Below, one piece after another: positions 35,763 through 44,695 of a stretch of DNA of 64,000 bases. Under the pieces are notes generated by a model. The model saw only the letters and a program-made list of their open reading frames with translations. It did not search any database and was not told the DNA's origin. Source of the stretch: Bombilactobacillus bombi (GTDB lineage Bacteria > Bacillota > Bacilli > Lactobacillales > Lactobacillaceae); the NCBI RefSeq assembly GCF_964340835.1, contig NZ_OZ204251.1. The stretch is one strand, 5' to 3'. Positions within the stretch are counted from its first letter, which is position 1; each line of letters opens with the position of its first letter. The position numbers and the translations under genes were made by a program.

Positions 35763-36674
35763 TTGCCCTATACTGAAATGTTAGATAAGGTTAAAAGTTA
35801 TGGCATTGATGCTGTAGAAATGACATCTGGTGGCTGGGGTGGTTGTAAACATGTTGATACCACAAGATTATTAGAAGATGGAGATTATTTTGAAAGTTAT
35901 GTTGCTGAATTAGAAAAAAGAAATATGAAAATTGTTGCTTTAAATTGTTCTGGTAATCCTTTGGCTCCTGGAACAATGGGAAAAGAACATTCACGTACAG
36001 CCTATCAGACAGTGGAATTAGCTAGTAAACTAGGAGTCAAAAAGATTGTTATGATGAGTGGTCTACCAGCTGGTTCTCCCAATGATCAAACGCCCAATTG
36101 GATTTCATCAACTATTTCTTGGCCAGATTACATGCCAGATACCTTGAAATATCAATGGCAAGATGTAGCCATTCCGTGGTGGAAAAAATTTGTTGCATTT
36201 GCTAAAGATCATGGAATTAACCAAATTGCATTGGAAGAGTTTCCTAGTCAATTAGTTTATAATCCAGAAACTCTTTTGTATCTCAGAAGTGAAGTGGGTA
36301 AAATTATAGGAATTAATTTAGATCCATCACATCTGATTATTATGGGAGCTAATCCAATAGATGCTATTAGACCTTTAGCTCAAGCTGGAGCTATATTTCA
36401 TGTTCATGGAAAGGATGCACGGATTGAAAGTGGCATGGCGACAACTAATGGTTTAGTAGAGACAAAATCAGTAACAGATTCTTGGCATCGTGCATGGAAC
36501 TATGTTGCTGTTGGTTGTGGCCAAAGTATAACTTGGTGGAAAGAGTTCTTTTCGGTATTACGAATGTCAGGATATAACGATTATGTATCATTGGAAATGG
36601 AAGATTTAACTATGAGTGTTGATGCAGGAATTGAAACTTCAATAGCTGCTTTAAATCAATCATTAAGTAAATAA
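35763..36674 (+). CDS. Sugar phosphate isomerase/epimerase (TIM barrel), start codon unclear
   Basis: About 303 aa from TTG at 35763, but the family N-terminus (KLAIVTDVLSNLPY) lies in frame just upstream at 35730-35771. The frame is open back to 35709 with a good site AAGGGGG at 35711-35717, yet no ATG, GTG or TTG lies at the right distance: the codons there are ATA, GTA, GGT, TAT. So the true start is either non-canonical or lost. The fold is xylose-isomerase-like with metal-ligand contexts LEEFPS, LDPSHL, HVHGKD and SLEMED. It heads a unit of isomerases and dehydrogenases; it probably acts on a keto-inositol or keto-sugar. Confidence 0.75.
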   Translation: MPYTEMLDKVKSYGIDAVEMTSGGWGGCKHVDTTRLLEDGDYFESYVAELEKRNMKIVALNCSGNPLAPGTMGKEHSRTAYQTVELASKLGVKKIVMMSGLPAGSPNDQTPNWISSTISWPDYMPDTLKYQWQDVAIPWWKKFVAFAKDHGINQIALEEFPSQLVYNPETLLYLRSEVGKIIGINLDPSHLIIMGANPIDAIRPLAQAGAIFHVHGKDARIESGMATTNGLVETKSVTDSWHRAWNYVAVGCGQSITWWKEFFSVLRMSGYNDYVSLEMEDLTMSVDAGIETSIAALNQSLSK

Positions 36675-36697
36675 TTTTATAATAGGAGGAAAATGAT

Positions 36698-37714
36698 ATG
36701 TTAAGATTTGGTGTAATTGGGTGTGGTTATATTAGTCACGTTCATGTTAATGATATTGTCAATAATTTGCATGGAGCAAAGGTAACAGCAATTTATGATA
36801 TTAATAAAAGTGCTGCTGAACAAATGATTGATGAGTTTGATTTAGGTATCGAGCCTTCCAAATCTATTGATGAATTAATTAATTCATCAGAAGTGGATTC
36901 AGTTTTAGTTTTTAGTAAGAACGATACACATACTGAACCTATTTTGAAAGCGCTAGCAATAGACAAACCAGTATTCACAGAAAAACCTCTAGCAACTACT
37001 ACAGAAGAAGCAAAACAAATTGTGGATGCAGAAGTCAAAAAAGGCAAGAGAATGATTCAAGTTGGATACATGCGCCGTTATGACCCATACTATCAAGAAT
37101 TAAAGCAAACCATTGATAATGGTGAAATTGGGACACCATTAATGGGTTATTGTCGCCACTTTGCTCCAGCACCAACAACAAACGATTTTCAAACTTCTGA
37201 TGTAATTAATGATTCATTTGTTCATGAAATTAGTGTAGTTAGTTGGTTATTTAATGATGACTATAAGTCTGTTCAAGTTCAATATGCTCGTCCTAATAGT
37301 ACTAATACAGCTGCAGGGTTAAAAGAACCACAAGTTGCTACTTTAAAGTTAAAAAATGGTGCAATTGTGAATACTTATTTAGATATTAATTCTCACTATG
37401 GATATGAAGTTAAATGCCAAGTCATTGGAGAAACGGGCATCGCAGAATTACCCGATATGCCATCAACGCGAGTTCACAAAGATGAAAAAATTTATAATTC
37501 TGTTCCTTTAGAATCAGGTGGCCGTTTTGAAAAAGCATTCCAGCTAGAATTTCAAGACTTTATTGATCGCGTTTCCGCAGGTAAAGAGCCCACTGGTCCA
37601 AGTGCGTGGACAGGTTATACCGTAACTTTTACAGCAAATAAAGCTTTAGAAAGCTTGAAAAATGGTCAGATAGTAGATCTTGAATTTGGACAAAAACCGG
37701 ATTTATATAAATAA
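36698..37714 (+). CDS. Gfo/Idh/MocA-family oxidoreductase (inositol dehydrogenase-like)
   Basis: 338 aa. The N-terminal Rossmann motif GVIGCGYISHVH and the catalytic-loop FTEKPLATT lead into a C-terminal alpha/beta domain with HEISVVSWLF, equivalent to the family's D-x-x-x-H helix. NAD(P)-dependent oxidation of a polyol or sugar ring is expected. Ribosome site TAGGAGG. It is one of four such dehydrogenases in the locus; substrate differences (myo-, scyllo-, chiro-inositol or a glycoside) cannot be read off. Confidence 0.85.
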   Translation: MLRFGVIGCGYISHVHVNDIVNNLHGAKVTAIYDINKSAAEQMIDEFDLGIEPSKSIDELINSSEVDSVLVFSKNDTHTEPILKALAIDKPVFTEKPLATTTEEAKQIVDAEVKKGKRMIQVGYMRRYDPYYQELKQTIDNGEIGTPLMGYCRHFAPAPTTNDFQTSDVINDSFVHEISVVSWLFNDDYKSVQVQYARPNSTNTAAGLKEPQVATLKLKNGAIVNTYLDINSHYGYEVKCQVIGETGIAELPDMPSTRVHKDEKIYNSVPLESGGRFEKAFQLEFQDFIDRVSAGKEPTGPSAWTGYTVTFTANKALESLKNGQIVDLEFGQKPDLYK

Positions 37715-37769
37715 ATGAATTTTGGCTTTTGAATATTTATGTAGTTTAGACGTAATAAAGGAGTTACTC

Positions 37770-38798
37770 ATGAATAATAAAAAAATTAGAGTAGCAATAA
37801 TTGGTTTGGGTAGATTAGGTGCAATCCACGCTAAGAATGTAGCAGAACAAAATAATGATTTTGATTTGATAGCAGTATGTGCTGCAGAAGAACAATTAAA
37901 ATGGGCAAAAACTCAATTAGGTATATCTGCCACATATACAGATTATCGAAAAATGATTGATGAAGAACAACTTGATGCTGTCTTTATCGTTGGTCCAACT
38001 GCGTTACATCCAGAAATGACCATTTATGCTTTAAATGCTGGTTTGCATGTTTTCTGTGAAAAACCTTTAGGAGTTGATTTACAATCTGTTAATGAAATGG
38101 TACAAACTATTCATTCTCATCCAAAACAAATATTTCAATCAGGATTTATGCGTCGTTTTGACTCCTCTTATCTATATGCAAAAAAAATGGTTGAAAATGG
38201 TGAAATTGGAAAAATTATTTATATACGTGGATATGGTATCGATCCTTTGTCTGGAATAGAAAGTTTTACTAAATTTGCTACAGCATCTGATAGTGGTGGA
38301 ATCTTTTTAGATATGAATATTCATGATATTGATTTGGTGCGTTGGTTTACAGGTCATGAACCAGTTAGGACTTGGGCTTTAGCTAATAATATTGCAGCGC
38401 CTGAATTGGAGAAAATTAATGAGTATGAAACTGGAGTTGCTCAATTAGAAATGGATGATGGCGTCATTGCAACTTTAGTAGGTGGACGACATGCAGCACA
38501 CGGATACCAAGTTGAATTGGAAATCATGGGCTCTAATGGATGGATTAGAATTGGAGAACATCCAGAAAAAAATTTAGTTACTCTTTTTACTAACAAAGGG
38601 GTTGTACGTCCTGTAGTACAAGACTTTGTAGAACGATTTAGTCAAGCTTTTATTGATGAGATAAAGGCCTTTGCTGCTAATATCAAGAATAAGACACAAC
38701 CAGAAGCAACAGTAGAGGATGGCCTAAAAGCATTGAAAATTGCCAAAGCTTGTCAAAAATCTGTTGACACAAACCAAATTGTTGATATCAAGTTATAA
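37770..38798 (+). CDS. Gfo/Idh/MocA-family inositol 2-dehydrogenase-like protein
   Basis: 342 aa. VAIIGLGRLGAIHAKNV is the dinucleotide motif, FCEKPLGVD holds the catalytic Lys, and GGIFLDMNIHDIDLVRWFTG is the classic D-x-x-x-H helix of inositol dehydrogenases. It is close in style to IolG. ATG at 37770 follows AAAGGAG; the upstream in-frame start at 37722 lacks a site. Second dehydrogenase of this unit. Confidence 0.87.
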   Translation: MNNKKIRVAIIGLGRLGAIHAKNVAEQNNDFDLIAVCAAEEQLKWAKTQLGISATYTDYRKMIDEEQLDAVFIVGPTALHPEMTIYALNAGLHVFCEKPLGVDLQSVNEMVQTIHSHPKQIFQSGFMRRFDSSYLYAKKMVENGEIGKIIYIRGYGIDPLSGIESFTKFATASDSGGIFLDMNIHDIDLVRWFTGHEPVRTWALANNIAAPELEKINEYETGVAQLEMDDGVIATLVGGRHAAHGYQVELEIMGSNGWIRIGEHPEKNLVTLFTNKGVVRPVVQDFVERFSQAFIDEIKAFAANIKNKTQPEATVEDGLKALKIAKACQKSVDTNQIVDIKL

Positions 38799-38877
38799 TT
38801 TTAATCTAGATTTATAACTAATAATAATAAAAAGTAGTTCGCATAATATTACGTAGTTTAATGTGAGAAGAATAATA

Positions 38878-39041
38878 ATGAAATTATCAGCAAACATTGA
38901 AGTGTTATATTATGAATTACCTTGGAAAGATAGATTTGCTGCAGCTAAAGCTGATGGATTTAATTATTTGGATTTGAATTATATCCAAAAAATAATACAG
39001 AAAGTGCAGTATCCTCTATTAAAGCAATAGTTAATAATTAA
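38878..39041 (+). pseudogene. Truncated, frameshifted hydroxypyruvate isomerase
   Basis: ATG at 38878 opens MKLSANIEVLYYELPWKDRF..., matching the N-terminus of hydroxypyruvate isomerase (Hyi/OtnI: MKFAANL-ELPF-ERFAAA). After the codons for YLDL the match shifts frame (ELYPKNNTESAVSSIKAIVNN, stop at 39039). In the original frame the stop is at 39028. Only about 50 of some 260 residues remain. It lies between dehydrogenase and isomerase genes and was probably once a working member of the unit. Confidence 0.65.
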
Positions 39042-39087
39042 TTTGTAAGGGAATTGTTGTATCGTGTGTTATCTCGTAAAGGAGTAA

Positions 39088-40035
39088 ATGATGGCTATTT
39101 ATATTAGTGGAGCACCTAGTTCTTGGGGAGTAGACGATCCTAAAAATCCTAATTTGCCTGATTGGCAATTAGTTGTCCATGAAGCTCATCAAGCAGGATT
39201 CACTGGGATGGAGTTAGGTCCATATACCTATATGCCAACTAAAAAATCAGAATTGATGCCTATGCTAGAAAAAAATCAAATTACTATTATGACAGGAACT
39301 ATTTTTGAAGACTTAGTGTCAGAAGAACATTTTCCTAGCATTGTTCAAGAGACTCATGATATTTGCCAATTAGTTTCACAACTACCACAAAAATCTAAAC
39401 AGTCTAGACAACACTATCCAACACCATATTTAACTATTATGGATTTTAGTGATAATGATGCAGCTCATCTTGCTAGAGACTATAATGCCGGTCATCCTGA
39501 TCGAGCACAACGTTTGGATAAAAATAATTGGAACATAATGATGCAGCATATTAAAGAAATTTCTAAAATTGCTGCTGAATATGGTGTTCGTCCAGTTGTT
39601 CATCCTCATGCTGGAGGATTCATTGAATTTGAAGATGAAATTGCTCAATTGATTCAGGATATTCCATATGATTTAACAGGGTTATGTTTGGATGTTGGTC
39701 ATTTATATTATTCAAAAATGGATCCTGAAAAAACACTGATTAAATACTGGGATCGTGTGGATTATATTCATTTTAAAGATATTGATAAAAATAAGTATCA
39801 GGAAGTAATGTCAAAAAAAATTAAATTCTTTGATGCCTGTGCTGACCAAGTTATGTGTCCAATTGGACAAGGATGTATTGACTATAAAAGATTACATGTT
39901 TTGTTAGCTGATGAATTGAAATATGAAGGATTTATCACAGTTGAACAGGAACGAGATCCACGAAATAGTAAAAGTAGTTTACAAGATGTAAAACAAAGTG
40001 TGGATTATTTAAAGTCCATTGGTTTTAAACAATAA
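39088..40035 (+). CDS. Sugar phosphate isomerase/epimerase (IolE/IolI-like TIM barrel)
   Basis: 315 aa xylose-isomerase-like TIM barrel. It begins IYISGAPSSWGVDDP (the same opening layout as inosose dehydratases) and shows metal ligands in contexts VVHPHAGGFIEFE, LDVGHLYYS, IHFKDID and VEQERDP. It resembles IolE in plan, but the true IolE by sequence is at 49440. A keto-inositol dehydratase or isomerase acting on another stereoisomer is plausible. Ribosome site AAAGGAG; ATG at 39091 is an equal alternative. Confidence 0.8.
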   Translation: MMAIYISGAPSSWGVDDPKNPNLPDWQLVVHEAHQAGFTGMELGPYTYMPTKKSELMPMLEKNQITIMTGTIFEDLVSEEHFPSIVQETHDICQLVSQLPQKSKQSRQHYPTPYLTIMDFSDNDAAHLARDYNAGHPDRAQRLDKNNWNIMMQHIKEISKIAAEYGVRPVVHPHAGGFIEFEDEIAQLIQDIPYDLTGLCLDVGHLYYSKMDPEKTLIKYWDRVDYIHFKDIDKNKYQEVMSKKIKFFDACADQVMCPIGQGCIDYKRLHVLLADELKYEGFITVEQERDPRNSKSSLQDVKQSVDYLKSIGFKQ

Positions 40036-40062
40036 TTTTTGGATTAATTGGGAGGAAAGAAA

Positions 40063-41226
40063 ATGATATATGGTGAAAAAACATTAGATCGTCCTATTAG
40101 AATAGGTATGGTTGGTGGTGGCCGTGGTGGTCAGATTGGTTATATTCATCGAATTGCATCAGCACGGGATTTTAATTTTCAATTAGTTGCTGGCGCTTTT
40201 GATGTTAATCCTGAGCGAGGAAAAGATTTTGGTTTAAATTTACATGTAAAAGAAGATCGCTTGTATAAGGATTATAAAGAAATGTTTGAGAAGGAAAAGA
40301 CACGTGAAGATGGGATTGAGGCAGTAATTATTGCTACACCTAATTTTCTACATTACGAAATAGCAAAAGCAGCTTTAGAAAATAATTTACATGTAGTTTG
40401 TGAAAAGCCAATGACCTTTACAGTTGCAGAGGCAGAAGACTTAAAGCAATTAAGTGAGAAACATAAAAAAATTGTTTGCACTACTTTTGGATATTCTGGA
40501 TATCAAATGATTGAACAAGCTCGTCAAATGGTTAAGAATGGTGATTTAGGTCCAATTAGAATTATTAATATGGTCTATGCTCATGGATATCATAATGTAG
40601 CAGTTGAAAAACATAATGCAAGTACTAAATGGCGAGTCGATCCCAAGATGGCGGGGCCTAGTTATGTATTAGGGGATGTTGGTATTCATGCTATTTATCT
40701 ATCAAGGATAATTTGCCCAGATTTGAAAATCAAAAAGCTGATGTGTTCACGTCAAAGCTTTGTTAAAAGTCGTGCACCATTAGAAGATAATGCAATGACT
40801 ATTCAAGAATACAATAATGGTGCTATTGGTTATTTATGGTCAAGCTGTGTGAATAGTGGTTCAATGTACGGTTTGAAAATTAGAGTTGTAGGGGAAAAAG
40901 CTAGCTTAGAATGGAATGAAGAACATCCATATGCGCTATCTTATGAAGTTCAAGGACAACCAAAGCAAACTATGATAAAGGGTGCAGATTATCTTTATCC
41001 AAGTGCAAAAGAAGATGATCGAGGTGCTACAGATGTTGTTGAAGGCTTATTTGAATCTTGGTCTAATTTATATGCTCGCTTTGCGCAAGCTATGTACGCA
41101 ATTGATCATGGAAAAGAATACAATAAATGGTATCCAGATGTCAATGATGGCCTAGAAGCAGTACGTTGGATTGAAAATTGTGTTAAGTCAGCAGACAATG
41201 GAGCAACTTGGGTTGACTATAAATAA
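40063..41226 (+). CDS. Gfo/Idh/MocA-family oxidoreductase, long type
   Basis: 387 aa, about 50 longer than the IolG-type neighbours. It starts IRIGMVGGGRGGQIGYIHR, has the catalytic VVCEKPMTFT, and GDVGIHAIYLSRI in the active-site helix. The GGG-GGQIG-IHR opening and the ending NGATWVDYK are typical of the branch that includes levoglucosan and glycoside-3-dehydrogenase-like enzymes, so a sugar or glycoside substrate is as likely as inositol. Ribosome site GGGAGGAAAG. Last gene of the unit before the terminator at 41304. Confidence 0.82.
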   Translation: MIYGEKTLDRPIRIGMVGGGRGGQIGYIHRIASARDFNFQLVAGAFDVNPERGKDFGLNLHVKEDRLYKDYKEMFEKEKTREDGIEAVIIATPNFLHYEIAKAALENNLHVVCEKPMTFTVAEAEDLKQLSEKHKKIVCTTFGYSGYQMIEQARQMVKNGDLGPIRIINMVYAHGYHNVAVEKHNASTKWRVDPKMAGPSYVLGDVGIHAIYLSRIICPDLKIKKLMCSRQSFVKSRAPLEDNAMTIQEYNNGAIGYLWSSCVNSGSMYGLKIRVVGEKASLEWNEEHPYALSYEVQGQPKQTMIKGADYLYPSAKEDDRGATDVVEGLFESWSNLYARFAQAMYAIDHGKEYNKWYPDVNDGLEAVRWIENCVKSADNGATWVDYK

Positions 41227-41303
41227 GAATTATATTTTGCATGATATGAAACATTGAGAAATTAATTTTAAATTAGATTGTTTGTTAATTATTATTGCTA
41301 TGT

Positions 41304-41345
41304 AAGGTCTGGAATAAAATATTATTCTGGACCTTTTATTTATTA
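41304..41345 (+). terminator. Terminator of second inositol unit
   Basis: AAGGTCTGGAATAA pairs with ATTATTCTGGACCTT-side bases (G-U pairs included), followed by TTTATTTATT. Confidence 0.8.
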
Positions 41346-41487
41346 ACAATATGTTATTGAAATAATTTTTTGTATTTTTTACAGAAAATAGTTTTTGCTT
41401 ATTTATAATCTTACATGCTATATTATCTATTCTAGTGTTATAAGTAGATTATGGATAAATTAAGGTTATATTATGAACACATTTTAG

Positions 41488-41516
41488 TTGACTGATGATT
41501 AATATTATATTATATT
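41488..41516 (+). promoter_or_regulatory. Promoter of the iolD unit
   Basis: TTGACT at 41488-41493, 17 bp, TATATT at 41511-41516. The spacer (GATGATTAATATTA...) is close to that of the promoter at 35658. Confidence 0.65.
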
Positions 41517-41521
41517 TAGGC

Positions 41522-41535
41522 TGTAAGCGTTTTAT
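41522..41535 (+). promoter_or_regulatory. cre-like box
   Basis: TGTAAGCGTTTTAT, one mismatch to TGNAANCGNWNNCW, 5 bp after the -10. It would allow CcpA repression of iolD and genes beyond. Confidence 0.5.
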
Positions 41536-41682
41536 ATATTAGGAGGTGAAATATAAAATTATTGATTATAGTTAATGACAGTATTAATTGAGTAAGTTAT
41601 CTTGGATAACAAAAAAGTAATAAAGTTTATTGTCATTTGATATAAGTTGATAATATAAAAAAATTGAGGAGGACAATAATTA

Positions 41683-43608
41683 ATGACAAAGTCTGAAACT
41701 GTACGTTTAACTACGGCCCAAGCACTAGTTAAATTTTTGAATAAACAATATATTGATATTGATGGCCAAGTTACGCCCTTTGTTGAAGGAGTCTTTGGAA
41801 TATTTGGTCATGGCAATGTTTTGGGATTGGGAGAAGCTTTATATAATGATGCTGGTCATTTAAAAGTTTATCAGGGACATAACGAACAAGGAATGGCTAA
41901 TACTGCTATTGCCTTTGCTAGAGAGAAACTGAGAAGGAAAATTTTTGCAGTTACGGCCTCTGCAGGACCAGGTTCTGCTAATTTTGTGACGGCTGCAGGT
42001 AATGCTTATGTTAATAATATTCCGATATTAATTTTGCCAGCAGATACATTTGCATCTCGTCAACCAGATCCAGTTTTACAACAGATTGAGGTTGAGTCTA
42101 GTGCAGCGACTACTACTAATGATGCTTTAAAGCCGGTTTCCAAATATTGGGATCGAATTCAACGGCCTGAGCAATTAATGACAGCCTTATTAAAGGGGTT
42201 TGAAGTTCTTACTAATCCGGAAACTACAGGGCCTGTAACAATTTGCTTACCACAAGATACTGAAGCAGAAGCTTATGATTATCCTAAATCTTTTTTTGAA
42301 AAACGAATTCATGTTGTCAAAAGGCAGCAACCGAGTGAATACGAATTAAAATCTGCTGTTAAACTAATTAAGCAAAGCCAAAAACCAGTTTTATTAGTAG
42401 GTGGAGGAGCTAAATTTAGTGATGCTGGGCATGCATTAAAAGAATTTTCTGAGAAATTTAAAATTCCACTAGTCGAAACTGCTACTGGAAAATCTACAGT
42501 AACTTATGATTTTGTTAACAATTTAGGTGGCGCTGGTGTTTTGGGGACATCCGCAGCTAATAAAGTTTTAGCAGAAAGTGATTTACTAATTGGTGCTGGG
42601 AGTCGTTATACCGATTTTACAACATCATCAAAAACGGGTATTGATCCTAGTAAGACTAAAGTTATTAATATTAATTTAAGCAGAATGCAAGCACTTAAAT
42701 TTGAAGCTTTGCCAATAATTGCTGATGTACGTGATACATTGCAAGCTTTAATCAAAGAACCAGAATTGGATAATTATCAAAGCAAATTTGATAACTTAGA
42801 AAAATATAAATCAGAATGGAATCAAGAACGAGAACGCTTAGCTCATACCAATTATGATGATCCAGATTTCCAACCAGAAATTGCAGGTCATTATAGTAAA
42901 GAAAAGTTAGCTAATTATGCTAATACTTTAGGAACACATTTAACTCAAACTAGTGCTGTAATTGCTATAAATGAACATATTGATCCAAATTCTATAATGG
43001 TATCAGCTGCAGGTACCTTGCCAGGTGATGTGCATCGAATATGGAATCCTAAAGCAAAAAATACGTATCATATGGAATACGGTTATTCGATGATGGGCTA
43101 TGAAGTAGCTGCTAGTTTAGGTATTAAATTAGCTAAGCCTGACGTTGAAAGCTTTGCTTTAGTTGGTGATGGAAGTTTTTTGATGCTACATTCAGAATTA
43201 GTAACTGCCTTACAATACCATAAAAAAATTAATGTAATTGTTTTTGATAATGCAGGCTTTCATTCAATTAATAACTTACAAATAACACATGGAGATGAGA
43301 GTTTTCTGACTGAGTTTACAACATCGGATAATAAGGTTTTAAATATTGATTATGCCAAAGTAGCTGCTGGATATGGTGCAAAATCTTATCATGTTCATAC
43401 TATAAAAGAATTATTAGCAGCGCTAGATGATGCTAAAAAGCAGCCTAGTTCGACTTTGATCGATGTAAAAGTTTTACCTAAAACAATGACTCATGATTAT
43501 GGAAATGCTTGGTGGCGAGTTGGTGATCCAGAAGTTTCAGTTAATAAGAAAGTAAACCAATCATTTGCTGATACCCAAAAGCATTTGGATCATGCATTTA
43601 AATATTAG
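41683..43608 (+). CDS. iolD: 3D-(3,5/4)-trihydroxycyclohexane-1,2-dione hydrolase
   Basis: 641 aa thiamine-diphosphate enzyme. It opens the inositol ring of the diketo intermediate to 5-deoxy-glucuronate. VEGVFGIFGHGNVLG and the Glu of the N-terminal pyrimidine domain (HNEQGMANTAIAFAR) are present, as is the C-terminal ThDP motif GDGSFLMLHSELVTALQYHKKINVIVFDN. Strong ribosome site GAGGAGGA. First gene of the third unit, about 165 bases after its promoter. Confidence 0.96.
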   Translation: MTKSETVRLTTAQALVKFLNKQYIDIDGQVTPFVEGVFGIFGHGNVLGLGEALYNDAGHLKVYQGHNEQGMANTAIAFAREKLRRKIFAVTASAGPGSANFVTAAGNAYVNNIPILILPADTFASRQPDPVLQQIEVESSAATTTNDALKPVSKYWDRIQRPEQLMTALLKGFEVLTNPETTGPVTICLPQDTEAEAYDYPKSFFEKRIHVVKRQQPSEYELKSAVKLIKQSQKPVLLVGGGAKFSDAGHALKEFSEKFKIPLVETATGKSTVTYDFVNNLGGAGVLGTSAANKVLAESDLLIGAGSRYTDFTTSSKTGIDPSKTKVININLSRMQALKFEALPIIADVRDTLQALIKEPELDNYQSKFDNLEKYKSEWNQERERLAHTNYDDPDFQPEIAGHYSKEKLANYANTLGTHLTQTSAVIAINEHIDPNSIMVSAAGTLPGDVHRIWNPKAKNTYHMEYGYSMMGYEVAASLGIKLAKPDVESFALVGDGSFLMLHSELVTALQYHKKINVIVFDNAGFHSINNLQITHGDESFLTEFTTSDNKVLNIDYAKVAAGYGAKSYHVHTIKELLAALDDAKKQPSSTLIDVKVLPKTMTHDYGNAWWRVGDPEVSVNKKVNQSFADTQKHLDHAFKY

Positions 43609-43625
43609 AAAAGTGGTGGAGAAGG

Positions 43626-44489
43626 ATGTTGGTGCCGGCATTTGAATTAATTAAAAAAGCCCAAAAAAATCATTATGCGCTAGGGCATTTTAATATTAAT
43701 GGTTTGAATTGGATTACAACCTATTTAAAAACAGCTCAGGATACTAAATCTCCTCTTATTTTAGCTACTTCAGATCGCTTAGTAGAGGCTTTAGGTGGTT
43801 TTGAATATTTAGTAGATATAACTAAATTTATGATTAAAGAGTTAAAAATCACAGTTCCAGTAGTTTTACATTTGGATCATGGAATCAGTGTTGAGCATGT
43901 TAAAGCTGCGATTGATGCTGGTTATACTTCTGTAATGTTTGATGGCTCTCACTTGCCCATAGCTGAAAATGTTCGTTTAACTAAAGAAATTGTGGAATAT
44001 GCTCATAAAAGGAATGTTTCTGTAGAGGCTGAAGTAGGTGCAATAGGTGGTAATGAAGACGGGATTATTAGTGGTATTAAATACGCAAGTGTTGAAGATG
44101 CTGCCAAAATGAAAACTACAGGAATTGATTTGCTGGCAGCCGCTTTAGGATCAGTACACGGAGATTATGTAGGTAAGCCTGATTTGAATTTTGATAGGAT
44201 GCAACAAATTGTTAATGCGACAAAACTTCCTTTAGTACTTCATGGCGCTTCAGGTATTCCAGATAATCAAATTCAAACAGCAATCAAAACTGGTACTAAC
44301 AAAATTAATATTAATACTGAAATTAACTATGCTTGGATTAATGCAGTTCGGATGAATATTAATCGGGAAAATGTTGGCCATGAGCCAGTTCCAATTTTGC
44401 AAGCAGGTAATGAAGGAATTAAACGTATGATGTTGAATAAGATGAAGCAATTTCATGTATTAGGTACAGCAACTGCATTTATGGATTAA
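43626..44489 (+). CDS. iolJ: 6-phospho-5-dehydro-2-deoxy-D-gluconate aldolase (class II aldolase)
   Basis: 287 aa class II aldolase of the FBA/GatY/KbaY/IolJ family. Zinc ligand and active-site contexts are visible: VVLHLDHGISVEHVKAAIDAG, VEAEVGAIGGNEDG, LGSVHGDY and VLHGASGIP. It cleaves DKGP into DHAP and malonate semialdehyde. Directly after iolD by 17 bp, so IolJ is favoured over fructose-bisphosphate aldolase. Confidence 0.92.
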   Translation: MLVPAFELIKKAQKNHYALGHFNINGLNWITTYLKTAQDTKSPLILATSDRLVEALGGFEYLVDITKFMIKELKITVPVVLHLDHGISVEHVKAAIDAGYTSVMFDGSHLPIAENVRLTKEIVEYAHKRNVSVEAEVGAIGGNEDGIISGIKYASVEDAAKMKTTGIDLLAAALGSVHGDYVGKPDLNFDRMQQIVNATKLPLVLHGASGIPDNQIQTAIKTGTNKININTEINYAWINAVRMNINRENVGHEPVPILQAGNEGIKRMMLNKMKQFHVLGTATAFMD

Positions 44490-44695
44490 AAAATGGATGG
44501 ATGTAAATTCATGTCTGAAAATAATTCAGACACTAGTAGAATACTCATAAATTGCTTTGATTGTTATTTTGGGGTGATATTTACAGATAAATATCTGATA
44601 AATTGGATGAAAAAAAGTACAGAGGTATTTGTCAGTTTGGTTTAAATGACAATTTCTTTACTTTTGGTTGTAAGCGCTTCTACTTTAAAAAATAT
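44490..44695. other. Leader remnant before the broken transporter copy
   Basis: No gene seen. A cre-like TGTAAGCGCTTCTA lies at 44669-44682 (one mismatch to the relaxed consensus). It may be the surviving promoter region of the deleted transporter gene. Confidence 0.45.

Larger units (their letters stand above)
41227..41682. other. Intergenic region before iolD
   Basis: 456 bp. It holds the terminator at 41304, the iolD promoter at 41488, a cre-like box at 41522 and a Shine-Dalgarno-like AGGAGGTGA at 41542-41550 with no start codon at usable spacing. No other gene is seen. Confidence 0.65.

Noticed and set aside
39088..40035. Second iolE gene
   Set aside because: The diagnostic IolE N-terminus is found only at 49440; this protein is a related TIM barrel of uncertain step.
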